Of a stretch of DNA of 15,583 bases, positions 5,653-14,958 are shown piece after piece. Source of the DNA: an uncultured Blautia sp. (GTDB lineage: Bacteria > Bacillota > Clostridia > Lachnospirales > Lachnospiraceae); NCBI GenBank assembly GCA_946629475.1, contig CAMOXX010000038.1:1-15583 (forward strand). The letters are read 5' to 3'. A model generated the notes under the pieces. The model did not search any database, had not been told where the DNA came from, and worked only from the letters and a program-made list of their open reading frames with translations. Both the position numbers and the translations under genes were made by a program. Every line of letters begins with the position of its first letter. Positions within the stretch are counted from its first letter, which is position 1.

Positions 5653-6660
5653 ATGGCAGAAATGGTAACAGTGGTGCTGGATGCGATGGGCGGCGACTAC
5701 GCACCCCATGAGCCGGTACTTGCGGCGGTTGAGGCCGTAAAGGAGAGGGATGATATCCGTGTGATCCTCGTCGGACGGGAAGAACTGATCCGTGAGGAAC
5801 TGAAAAAGTACAGCGATATTCCGAAAAACCGGATCCGGATCGAAAACGCGACGGAAGTGATCGAGATGGCGGAGCCGCCGGTCATGGCAATCCGCGGCAA
5901 AAAGGATTCGTCCATTGTGGTAGGGCTCAATAAGGTCCGGCATGGCGAAGCGGACGCGTTTGTTTCCTCCGGCAGCACCGGCGCTGTGCTGGTCGGCGGA
6001 CAGGTGATTGTCGGCAGGATCAAGGGAGTGGAACGTCCTCCTCTGGCCCCGCTTATCCCGACCACAAAGGGAGTTTCGCTTCTGGTTGACTGCGGAGCGA
6101 ACGTGGATGCCAGACCGTCCCACCTTGTGCAGTTTGCAAAGATGGGTTCCATTTATATGAAAAATATTGTCGGAGTGGAAAACCCCAGAGTCGCGATCGT
6201 GAATATCGGCGCGGAGGAGGAAAAGGGGAACGCTCTGGTGAAGGAAACATTCCCGCTCTTAAAGGAATGCAGCGACATCAACTTTATCGGCAGCATTGAA
6301 GCCCGCGACATCCTCGAGGGCGGCGCGGACGTCATTGTATGCGAAGCGTTTACAGGGAACATTATTATCAAGCTTATTGAGGGAGTAGCGAAGACGCTGG
6401 TCGGGGAAATCAAAAAAGGCATGATGACCAGCGTGAAGAGTAAAGTGGGCGGCCTCCTGGTCAAGCCTGCCCTGAAAAAGACACTTGCCAGATTCGACGC
6501 CTCGGAGCACGGCGGAGCGCCTCTTCTGGGCCTGAAGGGGCTTGTGGTCAAAACCCACGGCAGCGCAAAGGCAAAGGAGATCAAACACGGCATTTTCCAG
6601 TGCGCCGAGTTTAAACAGCAGCGGATCAATGAACAGATCGCGGAGAATCTTCATATTTAA
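5653..6660 (+). CDS. plsX: Phosphate acyltransferase PlsX
   Basis: 335 residues, the expected PlsX length. It converts acyl-ACP and phosphate to acyl phosphate and ACP, feeding PlsY for the first acylation of glycerol-3-phosphate; it acts at the inner face of the membrane. Signatures are VVLDAMGGDYAPHEPV at the N-terminus, SSGSTGAVLVGG, LVDCGANVDARPSHL, NIGAEEEKGN, FIGSIEARDILEGGADVIVCEAFTGN and a C-terminal HGGAPLLGLKG. It is immediately followed by acpP, its substrate carrier, whose Shine-Dalgarno overlaps the plsX stop codon. The plsX-acpP pairing is widely conserved. Confidence 0.97.
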   Translation: MAEMVTVVLDAMGGDYAPHEPVLAAVEAVKERDDIRVILVGREELIREELKKYSDIPKNRIRIENATEVIEMAEPPVMAIRGKKDSSIVVGLNKVRHGEADAFVSSGSTGAVLVGGQVIVGRIKGVERPPLAPLIPTTKGVSLLVDCGANVDARPSHLVQFAKMGSIYMKNIVGVENPRVAIVNIGAEEEKGNALVKETFPLLKECSDINFIGSIEARDILEGGADVIVCEAFTGNIIIKLIEGVAKTLVGEIKKGMMTSVKSKVGGLLVKPALKKTLARFDASEHGGAPLLGLKGLVVKTHGSAKAKEIKHGIFQCAEFKQQRINEQIAENLHI

Positions 6661-6671
6661 GGAGGTAGAAG

Positions 6672-6959
6672 ATGGAGTTCGAAAAGATCAGGAGGCTGCT
6701 GTCAGAGCTGTTGAAAATCGATCCTTCAGCCATCACGGAGGAGTCCTTCCTCGTTGATGACCTTGGGGCTGACTCGCTTGATCTGTTTCAGCTTATCATG
6801 CGTCTGGAGGAGGAATACTGTGTTGAAACCGACGACCGCCTTCTTGAGGATATTTTTACGGTAGGGGATGTAGTGAAAGCCCTGCGTGAGCTGACGGACT
6901 CCGGGAAAACACCGGAAAATCCTGTGAAAAGAGGAAATCTAAAGCATGTCACAATTTGA
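6672..6959 (+). CDS. acpP: Acyl carrier protein
   Basis: 95 residues; acidic four-helix ACP with the 4'-phosphopantetheine attachment site in LGADSLD (S35) followed by the recognition helix LFQLIMRLEEEY. It carries fatty acyl chains as thioesters. At 95 residues it is longer than the usual 75-80; the excess is a tail of about 18-20 mostly basic and polar residues after VVKALREL, whose last codons overlap rnc. Helix II has LFQLIM where the commonest sequence is TVELVM, a modest deviation that does not affect the attachment site. AAGGAGG runs across the plsX stop, 6 nt before the ATG. Downstream of plsX it is most likely the housekeeping fatty acid ACP. Confidence 0.94.
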   Translation: MEFEKIRRLLSELLKIDPSAITEESFLVDDLGADSLDLFQLIMRLEEEYCVETDDRLLEDIFTVGDVVKALRELTDSGKTPENPVKRGNLKHVTI

Positions 6960-7638
6960 GAAGCTTGAAAAAACCATCGGATACCGGTTCCGCGACAAGA
7001 ACCTGCTTCGTCAGGCGATGATTCACAGCTCTTATGCAAATGAGAAAAAGCTGGGGCATCTGGGCTGCAACGAACGCCTGGAGTTTCTGGGAGATTCGGT
7101 TCTGGAGCTGGTGAGCAGCGCTTTTCTGTACCGGGAATTCCCGGAAAAACCGGAGGGGGAACTCACGAAGCTGCGGGCCAGCCTGGTCTGCGAACCGGCG
7201 CTGGCTTTCTGCGCCAGGAATATTTCGCTCCCTGACTTCATCCTGCTCGGCCGCGGGGAGGAGATGACCGGGGGAAGAGAGCGCGACTCTATTGTTTCGG
7301 ATGCGGCCGAAGCGCTGATCGGGGCGATTTATCTGGATGGCGGTTTCGAAAAGGCAGAGAAATTCATCCTGTCTTTTATTCTGGATGATATCGAGAACCG
7401 CCGGTTGTTTGTGGACTGCAAGACGATCCTGCAGGAGATTGCCCAGTCAAAGACCGGACGTTCTCTGGAATATGTTCTGGTCCGGGAGGATGGACCCGAC
7501 CATGACAAGCATTTTACTGTCCATGTAAGGATGGACGGCGAAGTGCTCGGACAGGGAGAAGGACATACAAAAAAAGCAGCAGAGCAGGCGGCAGCCTATG
7601 AAGCTGTTCTTGCATTGAAACGAAAAGGCAGCAACTGA
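6946..7638 (+). CDS. rnc: Ribonuclease III
   Basis: 230 residues; an N-terminal RNase III domain and a C-terminal double-stranded RNA-binding domain (about 158-226, ending GEGHTKKAAEQAAAYEAVLAL). The catalytic signature ERLEFLGDSVLELV contains E43, E46 and D50, and DAAEALIGAIYLDGG contains D119 and E122; these correspond to the known metal-binding residues. It processes pre-rRNA and cleaves structured mRNAs. The ATG lies inside the end of acpP (14-nt overlap) with GAGG at 6931-6934, 11 nt upstream, suggesting translational coupling. The smc start follows its stop by only 2 nt. Confidence 0.97.
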   Translation: MSQFEKLEKTIGYRFRDKNLLRQAMIHSSYANEKKLGHLGCNERLEFLGDSVLELVSSAFLYREFPEKPEGELTKLRASLVCEPALAFCARNISLPDFILLGRGEEMTGGRERDSIVSDAAEALIGAIYLDGGFEKAEKFILSFILDDIENRRLFVDCKTILQEIAQSKTGRSLEYVLVREDGPDHDKHFTVHVRMDGEVLGQGEGHTKKAAEQAAAYEAVLALKRKGSN

Positions 7639-7640
7639 CT

Positions 7641-10600
7641 ATGTATCTGAAAAACATCGAGGTGCAGGGATTCAAATCCTTTGCGCAGAAGATCAATTTT
7701 GAATTTCATAACGGGATTACCGGTATTGTCGGACCGAACGGCAGCGGCAAGAGCAATGTTGCCGATGCCGTTCGCTGGGTTTTGGGGGAACAGAGCGCAA
7801 AGCAGCTCCGCGGCGGAAACATGCAGGACGTGATCTTTTCGGGGACGGAGCTTCGTAAACCGCTGAGCTATGCCTCGGTCGCCATCACGCTTGACAACAG
7901 CGACCGGCGCCTTCCGGCTGATTTCAGCGAGATCACCGTGACCCGAAGACTCTACCGGTCCGGCGAGAGCGAATATCTGATGAACGGCAGCGCCTGCCGG
8001 CTCAGGGATATAAATGAGCTGTTCTACGATACGGGCATCGGCAAGGAGGGCTACTCCATCATCGGGCAGGGCCAGATCGACAAAATCCTGAGCGGAAAGC
8101 CGGAGGACCGCCGTGAGCTCTTCGACGAGGCCGCCGGGATCGTAAAGTTCAAGCGCAGGAAAAACACCACGCTGAAAAAGCTGGAGGAGGAGCAGAGCAA
8201 TCTGGTCCGTGTGACGGATATTCTGACCGAACTGACCCGCCGGAAGGGCCCGCTGGAAAAACAGAGCGAAACAGCGAGAATCTACCTTGCGAGGAGAGAA
8301 GAGCAGAGGATTCTGGATGCCAACCTCTTCCTTGCGGAGCGCGAATATACAGGAAAGCAGCTGACAGAGCTCCGGGAAAAAAGCGCGGTCGCGTCCCGCC
8401 AGCTTTCCGAAACGCAGGAGGCCTATGAGGCGACACGCCAGGAGTATGAGAGGCTGGAAAAGCTGCTGGATGAGCTGACAGGATCCATTGACTCCCTGCG
8501 CGATGAGATGCAGAAAAACGCGCTGAAAAAGCAGGAGCTGTCCGGAAGAATCGATGTCCTGCGGGAACAGATCGCGTCAGGTGACCAGAACAGGGAACTG
8601 TACCGCAGCAGGCTGAGTACTGTTGAACAGGATCTTGAAAAACGTGCGGATGAGCAGGAAACGCTGAATGAACGTCTGGATGAGACAAAGGGAAAGCTTC
8701 TGGATGCCCGTAAAGCGTTAAAAGAGAGGGAAACCCGGCTTTCGGAGATCCAGGAGAATATCTCCGCCTGCGAGCAGGCTGTTGAAGAGGGAAAGAACGA
8801 GATCATCGAGCTCCTGAACAACAGGGCGACTGCGAAGGGACAGGCACAGCGGAACAATGCGCTGCTGGAGCAGCTGAACATCCGGAAGGCAGGGATCAGC
8901 AAGGAACTGCTGGATTTAAAAACCGAAGAGTCCGCCCAGGCGGAACTGCGGAAAAAGGCAGAGCTGAAGCTTGCGTCTGTCGACCGTCTGATTGACAGCA
9001 TGAACGCGGAGTGCGAGAGGCTGGACAGCGAGATCCACCGGATCCAGGGGGAACTGAAAAAACAGAACGAGCAGATGGAGATCGGGCAGAGAACCTTCCA
9101 CCGTGAGGAATCCCGCCTGGAAAGCCTGCGGAACATGGCCGAAAGATATGATGGTTACGGAAACTCGATCCGCCGCGTCATGGAGCAGAGGGACAGGAAT
9201 CCCGGAATTCTGGGAGTAGTTGCCGATCTCATCCACGTTGAAAAAAACTATGAGATCGCGATCGAGACGGCCCTGGGCGGAAGTATCCAGAACATCGTTA
9301 CCGAGAATGAACAGACCGCAAAGAACATGATCGAGTTCCTGAAGAAGAACCGGTTCGGCAGGGCGACCTTTCTTCCCCTTGACAGTATCAACACCCGGCA
9401 GGAGTTTTCCGAAAAACGGGCGCTGTCGGAAAAAGGCGTGGTCGGCATCGCATCGGAGCTTGTAAAGTGCGATGAAAGGTTCCTGGGATTATCTAAATAT
9501 CTTCTCGGCCGCGTTCTGGTCGTCGACAATATCGACAATGCCATTATGATCGGGCGGAAGTACCGCCACAGCATCCGCATGGTGACGCTGGAGGGCGAGC
9601 TGCTGAATCCCGGCGGCTCCATGACCGGCGGCGCGTTTAAAAACAACAGTAATCTCCTGGGACGCCGCAGGGAGATCGAGGATCTGGAAAAGAGCATCCA
9701 GCTCCTCAAAAAGGACCTGGAGGAGATGCAGAAGGCGATCGATGAAAACCGGAGCAGCCGCAATGTGATGCGCGACACTCTGGCAGAACTTCAGGAAAAG
9801 CTGCGGACCCAGTATGTCTCAAAAAACACGGCGGAGATAAACCTGTCCTCGATCGACGAGAAGATCGGGGAGATCCGCGAGGGTTATGCAAGAATCGGCG
9901 TGGAGCAGGAGGAGGTTTCGAAGGAGCTGGCTTCCCTGAAGGAGGACCACCGCAGGGCTTCCGAAAAGCTGGAGGAATCGCAGAAGGACGAGGCGGAGCT
10001 GGAAACCTACATCGACACCAGAATGGCAGAGCTGGACGAGTGGAAGGAAGAGGAAGCACACATCAGCGAGGAGATCAGCAGAAACCGGGTGGAGGTCTCC
10101 CGGCAGGAACAGCAGGTTTCCTTTGTGAAGGAAAATCTTTCGCGTCTGGAGTCGGAGAGTGCCTCCCTCCGGGAAGAGCAGGAGCAGATGAACGAAAGTC
10201 TCCTGAAGAGCGGCGAGGAGGCCGCCCTGCATGCGCAGGAGATCGAGACGCTGACCGGGGCGGTTGCCGGATTTGAGCGGGAGGAGCTTGAGGCGAAGAA
10301 AAAGCTCGCGGCCTGGCAGAAGGAGAAGGAGGAGCAGAACGCTTCCCACCGGCTCTTTTTTGAAAAGCGGGACGAGCTTTCGCAGCAGATATCCCTGCTT
10401 GACAAGGAAAACTTCCGTCTGACGAGCCAGATTGAAAAGCTGGAAGAGGGCGAAGAGGCGAGGATCAGCTATCTGTGGGATGAGTACGAGCTCACCCCGA
10501 AGGGAGCGTCCGAACTGTTCCGGGAAGGCATGACAGACCGGCAGGCGATGAAAAAGCAGCTTACGGCAATCCGGGATGAGATACGGAAGCTTGGAAATGT

Positions 10601-11198
10601 CAATGTCAGCGCGATCGAGGAGTACAAAGAGCTTCTGGAGAGGCATACATTCCTTTCCGGGCAGTATGATGACCTGAAAAAGGCCGAGGAATCTCTGAGA
10701 GAGGTTATTCAGGAGCTGGATGAAGGCATGCGCCGTCAGTTTACCGAGAAATTCCGCGATATCCAGCGCGAATTCGACAAAGCGTTCAAGGAGCTGTTCG
10801 GAGGAGGCAAAGGGAGTCTGGAGCTTCTGGAGGACAAGGATATCCTTGAGGCCGGAATCCAGATCATCTCGCAGCCCCCGGGCAAAAAGCTTCAGAATAT
10901 GATGCAGCTTTCCGGCGGGGAAAAAGCCCTCACCGCGATCGCGCTGCTGTTCGCGATTCAGAACCTGAAGCCATCCCCGTTCTGCCTGCTTGACGAGATT
11001 GAGGCGGCTCTGGATGATTCCAATGTCGGACGGTTTGCCGGATATCTTCAGAAGTTGACAAAGAATACTCAATTTATTATTATTACACATAGACGCGGCA
11101 CGATGAACGCCGCGGACCGTCTTTACGGAATTACAATGCAGGAAAAAGGCGTATCAACGCTGGTTTCGGTTGACCTGGTGGAGAACCAGCTCTCCTGA
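7641..11198 (+). CDS. smc: Chromosome segregation/condensation protein SMC
   Basis: 1185 residues, full length for bacterial SMC. Domain order: N-terminal ATPase half with Walker A GPNGSGKS (31-38); a long coiled coil (about 170-510); a hinge (about 520-660) starting GILGVVADLI and ending with GGSMTGGAF; the returning coiled coil (about 680-1010); and a C-terminal ATPase half with the ABC signature LSGGEKAL (from 1090) and Walker B CLLDE (1115-1119). It forms the ATP-driven ring complex with ScpA and ScpB that extrudes DNA loops and organises the chromosome. It starts 2 nt after the rnc stop without a strong Shine-Dalgarno, so translation is probably coupled. No truncation or frameshift is seen. 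Confidence 0.98.
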   Translation: MYLKNIEVQGFKSFAQKINFEFHNGITGIVGPNGSGKSNVADAVRWVLGEQSAKQLRGGNMQDVIFSGTELRKPLSYASVAITLDNSDRRLPADFSEITVTRRLYRSGESEYLMNGSACRLRDINELFYDTGIGKEGYSIIGQGQIDKILSGKPEDRRELFDEAAGIVKFKRRKNTTLKKLEEEQSNLVRVTDILTELTRRKGPLEKQSETARIYLARREEQRILDANLFLAEREYTGKQLTELREKSAVASRQLSETQEAYEATRQEYERLEKLLDELTGSIDSLRDEMQKNALKKQELSGRIDVLREQIASGDQNRELYRSRLSTVEQDLEKRADEQETLNERLDETKGKLLDARKALKERETRLSEIQENISACEQAVEEGKNEIIELLNNRATAKGQAQRNNALLEQLNIRKAGISKELLDLKTEESAQAELRKKAELKLASVDRLIDSMNAECERLDSEIHRIQGELKKQNEQMEIGQRTFHREESRLESLRNMAERYDGYGNSIRRVMEQRDRNPGILGVVADLIHVEKNYEIAIETALGGSIQNIVTENEQTAKNMIEFLKKNRFGRATFLPLDSINTRQEFSEKRALSEKGVVGIASELVKCDERFLGLSKYLLGRVLVVDNIDNAIMIGRKYRHSIRMVTLEGELLNPGGSMTGGAFKNNSNLLGRRREIEDLEKSIQLLKKDLEEMQKAIDENRSSRNVMRDTLAELQEKLRTQYVSKNTAEINLSSIDEKIGEIREGYARIGVEQEEVSKELASLKEDHRRASEKLEESQKDEAELETYIDTRMAELDEWKEEEAHISEEISRNRVEVSRQEQQVSFVKENLSRLESESASLREEQEQMNESLLKSGEEAALHAQEIETLTGAVAGFEREELEAKKKLAAWQKEKEEQNASHRLFFEKRDELSQQISLLDKENFRLTSQIEKLEEGEEARISYLWDEYELTPKGASELFREGMTDRQAMKKQLTAIRDEIRKLGNVNVSAIEEYKELLERHTFLSGQYDDLKKAEESLREVIQELDEGMRRQFTEKFRDIQREFDKAFKELFGGGKGSLELLEDKDILEAGIQIISQPPGKKLQNMMQLSGGEKALTAIALLFAIQNLKPSPFCLLDEIEAALDDSNVGRFAGYLQKLTKNTQFIIITHRRGTMNAADRLYGITMQEKGVSTLVSVDLVENQLS

Positions 11199-11207
11199 TT
11201 CCGGCAT

Positions 11208-11212
11208 GGAGG
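11208..11212 (+). promoter_or_regulatory. Ribosome binding site deciding the ftsY start
   Basis: GGAGG is 7 nt before the ATG at 11220. The in-frame TTG at 11214 would be only 1 nt away from it and is therefore not used. Confidence 0.8.
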
Positions 11213-11219
11213 CTTGAGC

Positions 11220-12323
11220 ATGGCAGAAGAAGAGAAGGTTGGATTTTTTAAACGTCTGGTCAAGGGGCTTTCCAAGACCAGGGCGAGTATCGTAGCGGGG
11301 TTTGACTCGATTTTTCTCGGATATGATGTCATCGATGATGATTTTTATGAGGAGCTCGAGGAAATCCTGATTATGGGCGACATCGGCATCAATGCGACCA
11401 CTTCGATCCTCGACAATCTGAAGGACAAGGTGGAAGAACAGCATATACGCCGGCCGCTCGAGTGCAAGGAGCTGCTGATCAACAGCATCAAAGAGCAGAT
11501 GCGGGTCGACAGCACAGAATATGAGTTCGAAAACCGCAAATCCGTGGTCCTTGTGATCGGCGTCAACGGAGTGGGAAAAACTACTTCGGTCGGAAAACTG
11601 GCCGGAATGCTGAAGGACCAGGGAAAACGGGTCATTATGGCAGCAGCCGACACGTTCCGCGCGGCTGCCGGCGAGCAGCTCACGGAGTGGGCGCATCGGG
11701 CCGGGGTTGAAATCATCGGCGGACAGCCCGGGGCGGATCCGGGATCGGTGGTTTTTGACGCGGTCGCGGCGGCGAAGGCCCGCAATGCGGATGTGCTGAT
11801 CTGCGATACGGCGGGACGGCTTCATAATAAAAAGAATCTGATGGAGGAGCTCCGCAAGATTTACCGGATCATCGACCGGGAGTATCCCGAGGCTTATCTT
11901 GAAACGCTGGTGGTGCTTGACGGAACGACAGGGCAGAACGCCCTGGTGCAGGCCCGGGAGTTCGCGGAGGTTGCGAATGTCAACGGCATCATCCTGACCA
12001 AGCTTGACGGCACCGCCAAGGGAGGAATTGCGATCGCGATCCAGTCGGAACTGGACATCCCGGTCAAGTACATAGGTGTTGGTGAAAAAATCGATGATCT
12101 GCAGAAATTTAACGCGGACGAGTTCGTAAACGCCCTGTTCGGGATCGAGGAGCCGGAGGAAACACCTGCTGAAGAGGGGGCTTCTTCCGAATCCGGCAGT
12201 GAAGAGGCATCGGGCAGCTCCGAAAAAGAGGAAAAAGAAGAGAACGGCGGATGGACCATGTTCACGTGGGCGGCAGACGAGGATGATGAGAATGCCTACA
12301 GTGAATTTAACTGGCCGGACTGA
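11220..12323 (+). CDS. ftsY: Signal recognition particle receptor FtsY
   Basis: 367 residues. SRP receptor GTPase that docks ribosome-SRP complexes at the membrane for co-translational insertion. The NG domain is complete: FFKRLVKGLSKTR at the N-terminus, G1 GVNGVGKTT (114-122), DTFRAAA, G3 DTAGR (196-200), G4 TKLDG (260-264) and the GVGEKIDDLQKF closing motif. The domain ends near residue 310 at VNALFGIEE. A further tail of about 57 residues follows, very rich in Glu and Ser and ending with several aromatic residues (W, F and W within WTMFTW; FNW near the end). FtsY acidic extensions are normally N-terminal; here the N-terminus is short. It lies 21 bp after smc, in the common rnc-smc-ftsY order. 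Confidence 0.96.
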   Translation: MAEEEKVGFFKRLVKGLSKTRASIVAGFDSIFLGYDVIDDDFYEELEEILIMGDIGINATTSILDNLKDKVEEQHIRRPLECKELLINSIKEQMRVDSTEYEFENRKSVVLVIGVNGVGKTTSVGKLAGMLKDQGKRVIMAAADTFRAAAGEQLTEWAHRAGVEIIGGQPGADPGSVVFDAVAAAKARNADVLICDTAGRLHNKKNLMEELRKIYRIIDREYPEAYLETLVVLDGTTGQNALVQAREFAEVANVNGIILTKLDGTAKGGIAIAIQSELDIPVKYIGVGEKIDDLQKFNADEFVNALFGIEEPEETPAEEGASSESGSEEASGSSEKEEKEENGGWTMFTWAADEDDENAYSEFNWPD

Positions 12324-12378
12324 TAATCCGCAGGCAGAATAATGAAAAACCGAGTTCAGAAACAGGAGGACAAACATC

Positions 12379-14802
12379 ATGGCTGTACCATACAACCACA
12401 GGGCCATTGAGGCAAAATGGCGCACAAACTGGGAGAAAAAACCGGTCAATGTGAATGACGGCACAAAACCCAAATATTACTGTCTGGATATGTTCCCGTA
12501 TCCTTCCGGCAACGGCCTGCATGTCGGCCACTGGAGAGGCTACGTGATTTCGGATGTCTGGAGCCGCTACAAGATGCTGCAGGGTTATTATCTGATTCAT
12601 CCGATGGGATGGGACGCGTTTGGCCTTCCTGCTGAAAACTACGCGATCAAAATGGGTGTGCATCCTGCTGTTTCGACCGCCGAAAACGTGCGGAATATCA
12701 AAAAGCAGATCAATGATATTGCGGCAATCTATGACTGGGATATGGAAGTCAACACGACGGATCCCGCTTTTTACAAATGGACCCAGTGGATCTTTGTAAA
12801 GATGTTCAAGGAGGGCCTGGCCTACGAGAAGGAGTTCCCGATCAACTGGTGTCCTTCCTGCAAGACCGGCCTTGCAAACGAGGAGGTCGTGAACGGCGTC
12901 TGCGAGAGATGCGGAAGCCCTGTCACCAAGAAGAACCTTCGTCAGTGGATGCTCCGCATCACCAAATATGCCGACAGGCTGCTTTCCGACCTTGACAGGC
13001 TCGACTGGCCGGAAAAGGTCAAAAAGATGCAGACCGACTGGATCGGAAAATCCTACGGCGCGGAGGTCGATTTCAAGGTGGACGGCCGTGAGGATTCGAT
13101 CCGCGTCTATACGACAAGGCCCGACACCCTGTTCGGGGCAACCTTCATGGTTCTTGCTCCGGAGCATGCCATGGCGGCGTCCCTTGCAACTGATGAGACC
13201 CGCGGCGCGGTTGAAAAATATATCTACGACGCTTCCATGAAATCCAACGTCGACCGTCTCCAGGACAAGGAGAAGACCGGCGTGTTTACCGGAAGCTATG
13301 CGGTCAATCCGATGAACGGTGCGAAGATCCCGATCTGGCTTTCCGACTATGTCCTTGCGGACTACGGAACCGGCGCCATCATGTGCGTTCCGGCCCACGA
13401 TGACCGTGACTTTGAGTTCGCGAAAAAATTCAACATCCCGATTATCCAGGTCATCGCGAAGGACGGAAAGGAAATCGAGGATATGCAGGAGGCCTACACC
13501 GAGGCTTCCGGCACGATGATCAATTCCGGAGAGTGGAACGGCATGGAGTCCTCTGTCCTGAAAAAGGAAGCTCCGGCAATGATCGAGGAGCGCGGACTCG
13601 GCAAAAAGACCGTCAACTACAAGCTCCGCGACTGGGTGTTCTCACGCCAGAGATACTGGGGAGAGCCGATTCCGATCATCCACTGCCCGAAGTGCGGCAA
13701 TGTTCCGGTTCCGGAGGATCAGCTTCCGCTCACCCTTCCCGAGGTTGAGAGCTATCAGCCGACCGGTACCGGAGAATCCCCTCTGGCGGCAATCGAAGAG
13801 TGGGTAAATACCACCTGCCCGTGCTGTGGATCTCCGGCAAAGCGTGAGACAAACACCATGCCCCAGTGGGCAGGGTCGTCCTGGTATTTCCTGCGCTATG
13901 TCGACAATAAAAACGATGAAAAGCTGGTGTCCCGCGAAAAGGCGGACAAATACCTGCCGGTCGATATGTACATCGGCGGCGTGGAGCATGCGGTTCTCCA
14001 CCTGCTTTACTCAAGATTTTATACCAAGTTCCTGTGCGACATCGGCGTGATCGATTTCGATGAACCGTTCACCAAGCTGTTCAATCAGGGAATGATCACC
14101 GGGAAAAACGGGATCAAGATGAGCAAATCCAAGGGCAACGTGGTTTCGCCGGATGAGCTTGTGGAGGATTACGGCTGTGATTCTCTGCGTATGTACGAGC
14201 TGTTTGTGGGACCGCCCGAACTGGACGCCGAGTGGGATGACCGCGGAATCGACGGTGTTTCCCGCTTCCTCAAGAGATTCTGGAATCTGGCCGTGACCAG
14301 TATTGAGAAGAATGTGCCTGCCACCAAGGAGATGGTGAAGGTCCGCCATCAGCTGACCCACTGCATCACCGAACGTCTCAACAGCTTCAGCCTCAATACG
14401 GTTGTATCGGGCTTTATGGAGTACAATAACCGGCTGATCGACCTTGCCAAAAGCACGGACGGTGCCGTCGACCTCGAGACGATTGAGACCTTTGTGACCC
14501 TTCTTGCCCCGTTCGCGCCGCACATTGCGGAGGAACTCTGGGAGATGCTTGGGCATGATGACAGTGTATTCCACACATCCTGGCCGGAGTACGACCCGGA
14601 TGAGATGAAGGACGACGAGATCCAGGTTCCGGTGCAGATCAACGGCAAGACCAGAGTCGTGATCAGCATTTCCGCGGAGGCTTCCAAAGAGGAAGCGCTC
14701 GAGGCCGGCAAGGCTGCCGTAGCCGGAAAAATCAGCGGCACGATCATCAAGGAAATCTATGTACCGAAGAAAATCATCAATCTGGTTGTGAAAAACAAGT
14801 GA
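12379..14802 (+). CDS. leuS: Leucyl-tRNA synthetase
   Basis: 807 residues, class I synthetase of bacterial type that charges tRNA-Leu and edits mischarged products. Signatures: FPYPSGNGLHVGH (HIGH-type motif, 48-51), a zinc-ribbon region with CPSC and CERC, the CP1 editing domain with TTRPDTLFG and GTGAIMCVPAHDDRDFEFA, a second Cys-pair region with CPKC and CPCC, KMSKS (580-584), and the anticodon-binding C-terminal domain. AGGAGG (12364-12369) is 9 nt before the ATG. The 55-bp gap from ftsY is too short for a T-box leader and shows no clear promoter, so it is probably transcribed through from ftsY. Confidence 0.98.
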   Translation: MAVPYNHRAIEAKWRTNWEKKPVNVNDGTKPKYYCLDMFPYPSGNGLHVGHWRGYVISDVWSRYKMLQGYYLIHPMGWDAFGLPAENYAIKMGVHPAVSTAENVRNIKKQINDIAAIYDWDMEVNTTDPAFYKWTQWIFVKMFKEGLAYEKEFPINWCPSCKTGLANEEVVNGVCERCGSPVTKKNLRQWMLRITKYADRLLSDLDRLDWPEKVKKMQTDWIGKSYGAEVDFKVDGREDSIRVYTTRPDTLFGATFMVLAPEHAMAASLATDETRGAVEKYIYDASMKSNVDRLQDKEKTGVFTGSYAVNPMNGAKIPIWLSDYVLADYGTGAIMCVPAHDDRDFEFAKKFNIPIIQVIAKDGKEIEDMQEAYTEASGTMINSGEWNGMESSVLKKEAPAMIEERGLGKKTVNYKLRDWVFSRQRYWGEPIPIIHCPKCGNVPVPEDQLPLTLPEVESYQPTGTGESPLAAIEEWVNTTCPCCGSPAKRETNTMPQWAGSSWYFLRYVDNKNDEKLVSREKADKYLPVDMYIGGVEHAVLHLLYSRFYTKFLCDIGVIDFDEPFTKLFNQGMITGKNGIKMSKSKGNVVSPDELVEDYGCDSLRMYELFVGPPELDAEWDDRGIDGVSRFLKRFWNLAVTSIEKNVPATKEMVKVRHQLTHCITERLNSFSLNTVVSGFMEYNNRLIDLAKSTDGAVDLETIETFVTLLAPFAPHIAEELWEMLGHDDSVFHTSWPEYDPDEMKDDEIQVPVQINGKTRVVISISAEASKEEALEAGKAAVAGKISGTIIKEIYVPKKIINLVVKNK

Positions 14803-14842
14803 TTTTCGTGCAAAATGACTTGCGATTTCGCTGAATCACTTG
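14796..14842. other. Inverted repeat spanning the leuS stop and the next -35 box
   Basis: CAAGTGATT (14796-14804) and AATCACTTG (14834-14842) are perfect 9-bp inverted repeats, with an inner GCAA/TTGC pair. The left arm contains the leuS stop codon and the right arm overlaps the -35 box of the following promoter. There is no T tract, so it is a poor intrinsic terminator. It could be an operator for the binding-protein gene, or chance. Confidence 0.45.
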
Positions 14843-14868
14843 ATTAAAGCGGGAAAGCGTGATATAAT
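14840..14868 (+). promoter_or_regulatory. Sigma-A promoter for the ABC binding-protein gene
   Basis: TTGATT (14840-14845) and TATAAT (14863-14868) with 17-nt spacing. Transcription would start near 14875, giving a leader of about 84 nt. It marks the start of a new transcription unit after leuS. Confidence 0.8.
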
Positions 14869-14958
14869 TCTATCACTGTGTGAGCGGCGCGCACATCTGT
14901 CGCTCTAAAAAACACACATGCATTCGATACAAAGAATGATTCGGAAAGGCAGGTTCAT

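Noticed and set aside
9819..11090. 423-residue open frame antisense to smc
   Set aside because: Long antisense frames are expected in GC-rich coding DNA; composition is Leu/Arg-rich shadow and the sense frame is an unmistakable SMC.
12324..12378. T-box leader upstream of leuS
   Set aside because: The gap is only 55 bp and lacks the T-box sequence, specifier stem or terminator.
11154..12473. 439-residue open frame antisense to ftsY
   Set aside because: A shadow of the ftsY codons; it spans the ftsY-leuS gap and has no family features.
12307..13398. 363-residue open frame antisense to leuS
   Set aside because: Same reason: a codon shadow of a secure gene.
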